Part shown: positions 6,422-12,648 of the stretch, in pieces
Numbering within the stretch: the stretch's first letter is position 1
Layout of the letters: each line of letters begins with the position of its first letter
NCBI GenBank assembly: GCA_003158505.1
Contig: PMJK01000018.1
Span: 1 to 16,399 of the forward strand
Direction: 5' to 3'
Length of the DNA stretch: 16,399 nt
DNA from: Holophagaceae bacterium
GTDB taxonomy: Bacteria > Acidobacteriota > Holophagae > Holophagales > Holophagaceae
Program-made: the position numbers and the translations under genes
Notes under the pieces: generated by a model
Told to the model about the DNA's origin: nothing
Databases searched by the model: none
What the model saw: the letters and a program-made list of their open reading frames with translations, nothing else

Positions 6422-7347
6422 CCACCCTGCGTCTCCTGGGGCTGCTGCTTCAGGACGTGTTCCGTGATCTCTACCGGCACCGCGGCCAGTACATTCTCGC
6501 CGTGCTCACCCTGGCTTCGGGCCTGTTGCTGGCAGGTGGCGGCCTGCTGCTGGTGGAGAGCCTCGACCGCTTCGTGGGGCGCCTGGAAGGCATGGCCAAG
6601 ATCGTGGCCTATGCGGCGGAGGGCCGTTCGCTGGATGAGGCCGCGTCCCGGTTGATGCGCGATCCCCGGTTTCGCGAAGTCCGCCGGATGTCCGCCGACG
6701 AGAACCGCAAGCGCTTCCAATCAGCCAGCCGCGAGGCGGGTCTGCTGCTGGAAAGCGCGGGCCAGGAAGCCTTGCCAGAGAGCCTGGAACTGAGCCTCCG
6801 CGCAGACCTCTCCACCGGGAGCCGGGCGGCGGAAGTGGGCGAAAGCCTGCGGAGTTTGCCGGGCGTGGGCGATGTGCTCGTGGATCAGGAACGCCTGGAA
6901 AACCTTCAGCGCACCGCGCGGATGCTGAGGTCGGCCCTGGCCACCCTCGGCGCTGTGCTGCTCCTGGCCGCGGGGTTCGCCACGGGCAATGTGATCCGCA
7001 TGAGCATCCTCGCCCGCGAGGAGGAGATCACGATCATGCGGCTGGTGGGGGCTTCAGAAGCGTTCATTCGCACGCCCCTGCTGCTGGAAGGCGCCTTCCT
7101 GGGTCTGGGGGGCAGCTTGATGGCGCTGTTGGGACTCTTTGGTCTCTGGCTGCCGATTTCCAGGGGCCTGGGAGGCCTTTCGCCCATGCTGGTGGAGCTG
7201 GCGCGGCTGGGATTCTTCTCCTGGGGCAGCATGATCCTGCTGACCTTCGTGGGCGCCGCCACCGGCGCCCTGGGCGCCCTGTGGGCCTTCTGGTCCACCC
7301 GCAAGGCCCAGCGCGAGGAAGAAAAGCTCATGGAGGGGGCGGGCTGA
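6418..7347 (+). CDS. ftsX: FtsX-like cell division ABC transporter permease
   Basis: 309 aa from the GTG at 6418. The topology fits FtsX: a short cytoplasmic start, TM1 about 23-46, a periplasmic domain about 50-165 with the family signature ALPESLELSLR, then TM2 about 168-190, TM3 about 218-245 and TM4 about 264-290. The cytoplasmic loop LAREEEITIMRLVGAS after TM2 is the typical FtsX/MacB-type coupling segment. With the ATPase FtsE, FtsX controls peptidoglycan hydrolases at the septum. No ftsE is found next to it in the window; the upstream neighbour is a lipoprotein instead. GTG is preferred over the ATG at 6325 because that would add 31 non-family residues inside the lipoprotein gene. Its end faces the minus-strand gene at 7355 with only 7 bases between, and I see no terminator there. 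Confidence 0.9.
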   Translation: MTTLRLLGLLLQDVFRDLYRHRGQYILAVLTLASGLLLAGGGLLLVESLDRFVGRLEGMAKIVAYAAEGRSLDEAASRLMRDPRFREVRRMSADENRKRFQSASREAGLLLESAGQEALPESLELSLRADLSTGSRAAEVGESLRSLPGVGDVLVDQERLENLQRTARMLRSALATLGAVLLLAAGFATGNVIRMSILAREEEITIMRLVGASEAFIRTPLLLEGAFLGLGGSLMALLGLFGLWLPISRGLGGLSPMLVELARLGFFSWGSMILLTFVGAATGALGALWAFWSTRKAQREEEKLMEGAG

Positions 7348-7354
7348 AACGGCC

Positions 7355-8065
7355 CTACTTACGCTTCCAGTTCCGGCCGAAGGCGGCCTCGAATTCAGCC
7401 AGGGCGACGGGATCACTTTCGCGCTGAAGAGGCTCCCAGAACTCCTGGGGGTGGCTTTCCGCGAACTCGCTGCCCTGGGCGATGTTGAAGAAGATGTAGG
7501 CGATGAACTCTTCCTGGCGCTTCTGGATGTAGCTGCGGAAGGGGCGGCTCAGGAAACCCAGGAGGGCGCTGTCCAGGGCCGTCCAGGTCTGGAGGTGGCC
7601 CTCCAGGCCGTTCGGCCCCTCGTGGTAGCGGTAGGCCGTCACCATCTTCGCGCCCACCGCCATGGGATTGTTCATCCGCCCGCGCTCCACCCGGCCGTCC
7701 GCAAGGTAGATCCGGTAGCCGGGCCGCTTGTAAATGAGGGTCATCGTGCCGTGCAGGCCCCTGAGGTCGTCGACGGTGAAGGAGGCCGGGGGAACCTCGA
7801 AGGTATAGAAGGTGGGCACGAACTGGCAATAGCGCCACATGGCCGCGCAGAGCCGGGGCCGGTCGTAGAGTTTCTCCACCGTCGCCAGACGCACCTTCCG
7901 GGACGGGGTCCGGATCTGGAACGTGAAGTCCAGGCGGTCGAGGATGTCCTGTACCGCGGCCCGGTGCTGGGGTGCCAGGGCGTTCATGGGCAGTGGCCCC
8001 TGGGCTGACAGGCCGGTAGCCAGGAGCAGAAGACCCAGGAACAGAGGAACCACCCGACCGCGCAT
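7355..8065 (-). CDS. Exported protein of unknown function
   Basis: 236 aa. The first 22 residues form a Sec signal peptide (basic MRGR, hydrophobic VVPLFLGLLLLATG, cleavage likely after LSA before QG). I do not recognise the family. The mature protein begins with a helical stretch (APQHRAAVQDILDRLDF), then strand-rich segments such as SFTVDDLRGLHGTMTLIYKRPGYRIYLADGRVERGRM, and a long helical end. This mix could be a small ligand- or lipid-binding fold, but that is a guess. There is no lipobox and no later membrane segment, so it is probably periplasmic. It is the last gene of the murC - ubiX - kinase remnant cluster, starting 9 bases after the remnant's stop. GGAG lies only 2 bases before the ATG, a tight spacing. 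Confidence 0.75.
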   Translation of the reverse strand: MRGRVVPLFLGLLLLATGLSAQGPLPMNALAPQHRAAVQDILDRLDFTFQIRTPSRKVRLATVEKLYDRPRLCAAMWRYCQFVPTFYTFEVPPASFTVDDLRGLHGTMTLIYKRPGYRIYLADGRVERGRMNNPMAVGAKMVTAYRYHEGPNGLEGHLQTWTALDSALLGFLSRPFRSYIQKRQEEFIAYIFFNIAQGSEFAESHPQEFWEPLQRESDPVALAEFEAAFGRNWKRK

Positions 8066-8074
8066 AGCTCCAGC

Positions 8075-8335
8075 CTATCCCACCGCTGTACCCGGCAGAG
8101 AATCCGGGGCGAGCGCATCCAGGGCCCGGGCGCTGATGAGGCCCTCGGAGGTTCCCCGAAATGAGCAGCAGTGCCGCGCAGCGAGCTGGCCGCGGCGAAT
8201 GGACTCAGCCAGGGGGCGGCCCTCCAGCACATGGCTGTTGAGGAAGCCCACAGCCAGCGAAGCGCCGGTATCATTGGTGTCCACCCCGGCGCAACCGAGG
8301 ACCACCACTTCCGTGGACGGCCTCAGCCTTTCCAT
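8075..8335 (-). pseudogene. Internally deleted remnant of a PfkB/ribokinase-family sugar kinase
   Basis: 86-codon frame. Its residues 9-21 (EVVVLGCAGVDTN) look like the first beta strand of a PfkB-family kinase. They run straight into residues 22-80 (DTGASLAVGFLNSHVLEGRP, then AESIRRGQLAARHCCS, RGTSEGLISARALDAL), which look like the C-terminal part after the catalytic GAGD motif. Family members have about 300 to 330 residues, so some 220 to 240 from the middle are absent, including the substrate-binding region; the GAGD motif with its catalytic Asp is not intact (DTGA here). The frame is still open and starts with ATG overlapping the ubiX stop by 13 bases, with the next gene 9 bases after its TAG. 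It may still be translated through coupling, but kinase activity is not expected. Recognition is by eye and memory of the family, not by alignment. Confidence 0.6.
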
Positions 8336-8892
8336 CGCCGTTCATCCGACTCGGAGAGCCCCAGCTGGTCCAGCACGCGGGTGGCGAAGGTGTCGAAGAG
8401 GTCGTCGAGCGACTTCGGGCCGCTATAGAACCCAGGCATGATCGGCATCACCACGGCGCCGGCGTCATGGACGCGCAGCATGTTCTCAAGATGGATGCGG
8501 TTCAGGGGCGTCTCGCGGAGGCAAAGCACCAGCGGGCGGCGTTCCTTCAGGCAGACGTCCGCCGCCCGGCTCACCAGGGCTTCGCTCACCCCGGACGCGA
8601 TGCGGCCCAGGGCGCCCGCGCTGCATGGGATGATCACCATGCCGTCGTGGCGGCAGGATCCGGAAGAGATGTCGGCGCCCAGGTCCCGTTCATCGCGCAG
8701 GCTGACTTTCGGGAAGGCGGCCAGGTCCTTCGGTGTCAGGCCTGTCTCATCCAGCAGGCAGCGCTTCCCTGTGGGCGACAGCAGCAGGGCGATGTGATCG
8801 ACTGCCGCATTCGCCGACATCCGTTTCAACATAGCCACGCCGAAGGCGGAACCCGAGGCTCCCGTGATGGCGAGGGTGAACCGGAGTCCCAT
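8323..8892 (-). CDS. ubiX: Flavin prenyltransferase (UbiX/Pad1 family)
   Basis: 189 aa, the usual length. UbiX joins dimethylallyl phosphate to reduced FMN, producing prenylated FMN, the cofactor of UbiD-type decarboxylases (ubiquinone or menaquinone routes, aromatic acid metabolism). Visible signatures: the N-terminal nucleotide-fold turn ITGASGSAFG (residues 9-18), SSGSCRHDGMVIIPCSAG (about 76-93) that contacts flavin and the phosphate, RRPLVLCLRETPLN, and the C-terminal AGAVVMPIMPGFY. The ATG at 8892 is 2 bases after the murC stop, with GGGA 5 bases upstream of it, indicating tight coupling with murC. No ubiD partner is present in the window. The end overlaps the kinase remnant. Confidence 0.95.
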   Translation of the reverse strand: MGLRFTLAITGASGSAFGVAMLKRMSANAAVDHIALLLSPTGKRCLLDETGLTPKDLAAFPKVSLRDERDLGADISSGSCRHDGMVIIPCSAGALGRIASGVSEALVSRAADVCLKERRPLVLCLRETPLNRIHLENMLRVHDAGAVVMPIMPGFYSGPKSLDDLFDTFATRVLDQLGLSESDERRWKG

Positions 8893-8894
8893 GC

Positions 8895-10262
8895 CTATCC
8901 CAATGCCAGGAAGGCCGGACCAACGTGGGTGATGGAGCCCGCGCCGAAGGTGAGGAGCAGGTCCCCGCTCCGGGTCAGGCGCTTGAGCGCCTCCGGCAGA
9001 TCCTCCACCCGTTGCACCAGGTGGACCTCCTTCTGGCCATGGGAGCGCAGCGCCTCGACCACGGCCGCCCCGTCCACTCCCTGGATGGCCTGCTCTCCCG
9101 CCGGGTAGATGTCGGTGACGACCACGGAATCGGCCTCGAAGAAGGCAGTACCGAATTCGTCCAGCAGGGCCTTGGTGCGGGTGTAGCGGTGGGGCTGGAA
9201 GGCGGCCACCAGCCGGCGCTCCGGGAAGCCGGCGCGGGCGGCGGCCAGGGTGGCGGCGATCTCCGTGGGGTGATGACCATAGTCGTCCACCACCAGCACG
9301 CCGCCCTTCTCGCCCTTCAGGTGGAAACGGCGATCGGCGCCGGTGAAGCTGGAGAGGCTGGCTCGGATCACCTCGGGCTCGACGTCCAGTTCCAAGGCGA
9401 CGCCGACGGCGGCCAGGGCGTTGAGCACCATGTGGTGGCCCGGCACGCCGAGGCTGAAGGCGCCCAGGTCGGTGCCTTGGGCCGTCACCTTGAAGAAGGT
9501 GCGGAAACCCTCCTGGCGGATCTCCCGGGCCCGGATGTCCACCTGGGGGTGGGTGCCGTAGGTGCGGAGCTGGCGCTTCAGGCGGGGTCGAACGGCAGCG
9601 GCGTTCGGGTCGTCCATGCAGAGGAACACGGACCCGTAGAAGGGCACCTTGTTGGCGAACTCCACGAAGGCATCCTGGATCTCCTCCAGATCCTTGTAGT
9701 GGTCCAGGTGCTCTCGGTCGATGTTGGTGATGACGGCCAGGGTCGGGTTCAGCATGAGGAAGCTGCCGTCGCTCTCGTCGGCCTCGGCCACCAGGAAGGG
9801 GCCCTTGCCGAGTTTGGCGTTGCTGCCGATGGTGCCGAGCTTGCCGCCGATGACGATGGTGGGGTCGATGCCGCCCTGGCTGAGCACCTGGGCCACCATG
9901 CTGGTGGTGGTCGTCTTCCCGTGAGAGCCTGCCACGGCGATGCCGTACTTCATGCGCATCAGCTCCGCCAGCATCTCGCCGCGGGGAATCACGGGAATCT
10001 TGGCGGCATGGGCAGCGATGACTTCGGGGTTGTCGCCCTTCACGGCTGAGCTGATGACGACCACCTGGGCGCCTTCGATGGCACGCCCCTCATGTCCCAG
10101 GTACACGGTGATGCCCAGGCCGCGCAGCCGCTGGGTGACGGGGCTCTCCTTCAAGTCTGAGCCGGAGACCTGGTAGCCCAGGTTGGCGAGCACCTCGGCG
10201 ATGCCCGACATCCCGATGCCGCCGATACCCACGAAATGGATGTGCTGGATCTTGCCAAACAC
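8895..10262 (-). CDS. murC: UDP-N-acetylmuramate--L-alanine ligase
   Basis: Cytoplasmic ATP-dependent ligase that adds L-Ala to UDP-MurNAc in peptidoglycan synthesis. From the GTG at 10262 the protein has 455 aa. Residues 8-20 hold HFVGIGGIGMSG (nucleotide-sugar site), 112-119 GSHGKTTT (P-loop), then EADESDGSF, the ITNIDREHLDHY segment, DDYGHHPTEI and FQPHRYTRT, all typical of MurC rather than MurD, E or F. The frame extends upstream to ATGs at 10364 and 10415, but those add up to 51 Pro/Arg-rich residues with no family resemblance, so I prefer the GTG, which places the first glycine motif where other MurC proteins have it. The ribosome site for the GTG is weak (a G run about 9 bases upstream), so the start is less certain than the function. 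First gene of the cluster with ubiX; no other mur or fts cluster genes are adjacent, which is unusual. Confidence 0.95.
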   Translation of the reverse strand: MFGKIQHIHFVGIGGIGMSGIAEVLANLGYQVSGSDLKESPVTQRLRGLGITVYLGHEGRAIEGAQVVVISSAVKGDNPEVIAAHAAKIPVIPRGEMLAELMRMKYGIAVAGSHGKTTTTSMVAQVLSQGGIDPTIVIGGKLGTIGSNAKLGKGPFLVAEADESDGSFLMLNPTLAVITNIDREHLDHYKDLEEIQDAFVEFANKVPFYGSVFLCMDDPNAAAVRPRLKRQLRTYGTHPQVDIRAREIRQEGFRTFFKVTAQGTDLGAFSLGVPGHHMVLNALAAVGVALELDVEPEVIRASLSSFTGADRRFHLKGEKGGVLVVDDYGHHPTEIAATLAAARAGFPERRLVAAFQPHRYTRTKALLDEFGTAFFEADSVVVTDIYPAGEQAIQGVDGAAVVEALRSHGQKEVHLVQRVEDLPEALKRLTRSGDLLLTFGAGSITHVGPAFLALG

Positions 10263-10471
10263 TTGGGGGCCCCCATCCTTGAAACCGCCAGCATACCGCC
10301 CCAGCGGTGAACTGGCGTAGGGGCGAACCGGGTCAGGCCTGATGGGGTCCCGAATGGGCAACATTCCAGGCCGGTCTACAGATTCGAATCGATGGGCGTC
10401 GGCAAAAATATTCAAGCCGACCCGCTACCCTTGAGAGGTTCGGTGCGTCTAATACTATGGGGAGGTGTGTG
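10263..10471. promoter_or_regulatory. Divergent regulatory region murC / exported protein, with inverted repeats
   Basis: 209 bases between divergent starts. It contains a palindrome GATTCGAATC at 10381-10390 and an inverted repeat GTCGGC - 12 A/T-rich bases - GCCGAC at 10398-10421. The A/T-rich centre stands out against the GC-rich surroundings and is the most likely site of promoter or operator function. I could not assign a convincing -35/-10 pair to either gene. If murC starts at 10364 or 10415 instead of 10262, part of this stretch would be coding. Confidence 0.4.
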
Positions 10472-11314
10472 ATGCGAACCTGGTTTCCGCTACACCGTTC
10501 CATGACTGTTCTTGCGAATTTCGCGCTGGTCGCGGCCCTCTGGGGCACACCGCCGCAGGAAGGCAGAATGCAACATCTCGGGCCTCAGGGACCGAGTGAA
10601 AGTGGCGTCCAGGCGACGGCTGCTCCCCAGGCGACAGCTGCTTCGCCATCCGCAATTTCGCCCCACCATCAGTTGGGCCCCGCCCAGCGCAGCATGGGCT
10701 TTGTCCCGGCCCGGGTGAACCGTATCTACATCTATCCTGGTTACCAAACGGTGGTGCCGCCCGGCTTCACCCGCTGCACGACCATGCCCGACATGGGCTA
10801 CTGGGGCCAGCGGGACCTCATGGCCGAGATCCAATGGCTATCCCGGACTGGATACATCCCCGTGAGCCCCATTGGTGACGGCGTGGATGCCCTCTCCGAC
10901 TATTCCCAGTGGCCTGCGGGCTGGCGCGCCTATGGGATCTCCGTCCCGGTCGACGGCACGGTGCAAGTGGAGGTCCAGCACACGAAGCTGGGCTGGTTCC
11001 GGCTCCTGCTTATGGACAAGTGGGGTATCCCGGGTCCGGGTATGCTTCAGGCGGCCTACGCCCACCAGCCCGTGATGGTGACCTACAAGAACCCCACCAA
11101 GGAAGCCACAGCCATCTACGTCATCGTGGACGATCCCGGTTGGTGGTCCGATGCAAAGGATCCCTATACCCTGCTGGTCCGCCGGAACTGGGACCCCGCC
11201 AAGACCGACCTCAGCCAGGTCAAGATGGTCTCAGGCCTCTGGGGCGCTACCCCCAGCGTCAGCGCCCAGTTCCGGGGGCCGAGCCTGAGCGGACCGGCCG
11301 TATACCCGCATTGA
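10472..11314 (+). CDS. Exported protein of unknown function
   Basis: 280 aa. The ATG at 10472 has an excellent GGGGAGG 6 bases upstream; an ATG at 10457 precedes that site and is rejected. Residues 1-30 look like a signal sequence (MRTWFPLHRSMTVLANFALVAALWG), with an imprecise cleavage point. Residues about 35-75 are an Ala/Pro/Gln/Ser linker containing a short repeated QATAA motif. The mature domain (about 80-260) is rich in aromatics and strands: RIYIYPGYQTVVPPGFTRC, DYSQWPAGWRAYGISVPVDG, TVQVEVQHTKLGWFRLLLMD, PVMVTYKNPTKEATAIYVIVDD. That order of strands recalls a PPC-like jelly-roll secreted domain, but I do not recognise the family. It stands alone, divergent from murC and convergent with the lipid kinase gene. 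Confidence 0.78.
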   Translation: MRTWFPLHRSMTVLANFALVAALWGTPPQEGRMQHLGPQGPSESGVQATAAPQATAASPSAISPHHQLGPAQRSMGFVPARVNRIYIYPGYQTVVPPGFTRCTTMPDMGYWGQRDLMAEIQWLSRTGYIPVSPIGDGVDALSDYSQWPAGWRAYGISVPVDGTVQVEVQHTKLGWFRLLLMDKWGIPGPGMLQAAYAHQPVMVTYKNPTKEATAIYVIVDDPGWWSDAKDPYTLLVRRNWDPAKTDLSQVKMVSGLWGATPSVSAQFRGPSLSGPAVYPH

Positions 11315-11333
11315 TGGTGAGGGTCTTCGGTCC

Positions 11334-11354
11334 TCAGTCTTCAGTCTTCAGTTA
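11334..11354. repeat. Short 7-bp direct repeats TCAGTCT
   Basis: Three abutting 7-mers, two TCAGTCT and one TCAGTTA, in the gap just before the terminator stem-loop. No function is apparent; probably slippage. Confidence 0.7.
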
Positions 11355-11356
11355 AT

Positions 11357-11387
11357 TCAGAAACGGCCCCGCAGGGGCCGATTCTGA
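11357..11387. terminator. Stem-loop between convergent genes
   Basis: Inverted repeat: TCAGAA (11357-11362) and CGGCCCC (11364-11370), 3-base loop, GGGGCCG (11374-11380) and TTCTGA (11382-11387), with a single A-A mismatch. It lies between the stop at 11314 (plus) and the stop at 11400 (minus). It lacks a clear U run on either side, so it is a likely but not textbook terminator for both genes. Confidence 0.65.
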
Positions 11388-11399
11388 GCAAGGCTGCGT

Positions 11400-12374
11400 C
11401 TAGGTCCAGGGGCAAGCCCCCGTGACCTGCATGCGGAAGGCTCTGGGCTCGATGCTGAGTTCTGCGCGGTCCCGTTCGGGGGCGGGTTCGCCGTCCAGGT
11501 GCCAGGGCAGGGGGCGTTCCAGGCGCAGGCTGGCCTGGCGCAGGCGGCCTTCCCGGCGGAGAGGGGTGTGTCCGCCCTCGCGGAACAGCAGGTAGGCCTC
11601 AAACAGAAGACCGAACCAGGAGGGACGCGCCAAGGTCGCCCACTGGAGCGCGCCATCCGTGGGATCGGCCCCCGGTGCGATCCAGAGGCCGGACCCGTAC
11701 TGGGGCAGGTTGGCGAAACAGAGGCTCCAGGCCTTGTCCGGAAGGTCGGACCGCGGTCCTCGAAAGGCGTCCCGGATGCGTTCCAGCCGCCCCTGGTCGG
11801 CGGTCATGGGCGCTGGTTCCGCCTCCCAAGCCAGATTCACGGCCTCCCAGGTGCGCCACAGTTGCCAGCAGGCCTTGGCATAGGCGCTGAAGCCGCGATG
11901 GTGCAGGGCTGCGAAACGGTGCGCGACGGCGGCCTCGAAACCCGTGCCGCAGACATTCAGGAAGGGCTCGCCATCCAGGCGCGGCAGGTCCATGCGCAGC
12001 TCCCGGCCCTCCAACAGCCGCTGCAGGGCACCCGTTGGTTCCAGCGGCGTACGCAGGCCGCGGGCCAGACCGTTGCCGCTGCCGCCGGGAATGACTGCCA
12101 GGGGAACTGGACAACCTCTGTCTATCAGAGCCCGGCCGGCATGGTGGACCGTGCCATCGCCACCCCAGACGAAAAGGGGGCCGCCAGCCTTTACTGCCGC
12201 CGCGATGTGGGGCTCGAAGTCCCAGGGTGGACCGAAGGCCATGGGCTCCAACCGGTCCCGGAGTTCCTTCGGCAGGGGTTGCAGCAGGGTGTCGGGATCC
12301 TTGGGCAAGGTTCCTGCGCCTGCATTGAAGAGCAGCGGCAACCGCGGAGCCTGGGGCATGGACCCATTTGACAC
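11400..12374 (-). CDS. Diacylglycerol kinase / sphingosine kinase family lipid kinase
   Basis: 324 aa from the GTG at 12374. The family phosphorylates lipid hydroxyls (diacylglycerol and related substrates) with ATP at the inner membrane face. Visible: the opening LPLLFNAGAG (residues 12-21), the nucleotide-binding VWGGDGT (69-75), PLAVIPGGSGNGLARGL (91-107), then a substrate region ending with PWHLDGEPAPE, the conserved C-terminal DGE motif of the fold. GSGNGLAR rather than GTGNDFAR puts it nearer the LCB5-like branch. The GTG start is preferred because AGAGGA lies 6 bases upstream; an internal ATG at 12359 has only a poor site, and the ATG at 12461 would place coding sequence over the tandem palindrome at 12400-12425. 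The substrate cannot be named from sequence. Single gene, convergent with the exported protein and divergent from the repeat lipoprotein. Confidence 0.88.
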   Translation of the reverse strand: MSNGSMPQAPRLPLLFNAGAGTLPKDPDTLLQPLPKELRDRLEPMAFGPPWDFEPHIAAAVKAGGPLFVWGGDGTVHHAGRALIDRGCPVPLAVIPGGSGNGLARGLRTPLEPTGALQRLLEGRELRMDLPRLDGEPFLNVCGTGFEAAVAHRFAALHHRGFSAYAKACWQLWRTWEAVNLAWEAEPAPMTADQGRLERIRDAFRGPRSDLPDKAWSLCFANLPQYGSGLWIAPGADPTDGALQWATLARPSWFGLLFEAYLLFREGGHTPLRREGRLRQASLRLERPLPWHLDGEPAPERDRAELSIEPRAFRMQVTGACPWT

Positions 12375-12648
12375 TGGAATTCCTCTTATGCGTTTCAATG
12401 TATTGATCAATATATTGATCAATACAAGGTTTATACCTGAGGTTAATACATGGGGGTGCAAGGCGTCCGGACAAGTAGGATCTTTCTGCCGGGGTCATTG
12501 GGCTTGTTGAAAAAATATCTTGACCTAAGCACTGGCCTCTCGCGTGAGACGGGACTATATGTGGACGCATACCCGTAACGTTCAGTTCCGCCGAGGACGA
12601 TGTCATCTCCACTATGGACATTAATCTCATTCACTTCTGGAGGCACCC
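12375..12648. other. Divergent intergenic region with AT-rich palindromic block
   Basis: 274 bases between the lipid kinase start and the repeat-lipoprotein start. Bases 12385-12440 are strikingly AT-rich and contain the 26-bp tandem palindrome listed separately. The rest holds a second A/T patch (12508-12520) and a short hairpin TCTC-GCGT-GAGA (12538-12549). I see no convincing sigma-70 promoter, riboswitch or small gene; a 40-codon frame at 12388-12510 has no ribosome site. Confidence 0.5.
12400..12425. promoter_or_regulatory. Perfect 26-bp tandem palindrome, candidate operator
   Basis: Two abutting copies of the 12-bp palindrome TATTGATCAATA (12401-12412 and 12413-12424), flanked by G and C so that the whole 26 bp is also a perfect palindrome. 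It sits 26 bases upstream of the lipid kinase GTG (12374), where a repressor would cover the promoter or transcript start, and 223 bases upstream of the divergent lipoprotein ATG. Its composition (22 of 26 bases A or T-containing steps around GATC centres) contrasts with the GC-rich genome. It does not fit the FNR spacing (TTGAT-N4-ATCAA). The binding protein is unknown. Confidence 0.6.

Noticed and set aside
8925..10049. 374-codon plus-strand frame
   Set aside because: Antisense to murC; a product of GC-rich codon bias with no motif.
10431..10458. TTGAGA - 16 bases - TACTAT as promoter of the exported protein gene
   Set aside because: Transcription would begin at about 10465, inside or after the ribosome binding site at 10459-10465, so the spacing does not work.
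11499..12371. 290-codon plus-strand frame
   Set aside because: Antisense to the lipid kinase, whose GGDGT and GSGNGLAR motifs fix the coding strand.
12400..12425. FNR box
   Set aside because: TTGAT and ATCAA halves are not separated by 4 bases; spacing in the palindrome is 10 or overlapping.
12388..12510. 40-codon plus-strand frame starting MRFNVLINILINT
   Set aside because: No Shine-Dalgarno sequence; the leucine/isoleucine/asparagine pattern only reflects translation of the tandem palindrome.
12441..12648. Cyclic-di-GMP or other riboswitch ahead of the repeat lipoprotein
   Set aside because: Only short hairpins such as 12538-12549 are present; no conserved aptamer core is recognisable.
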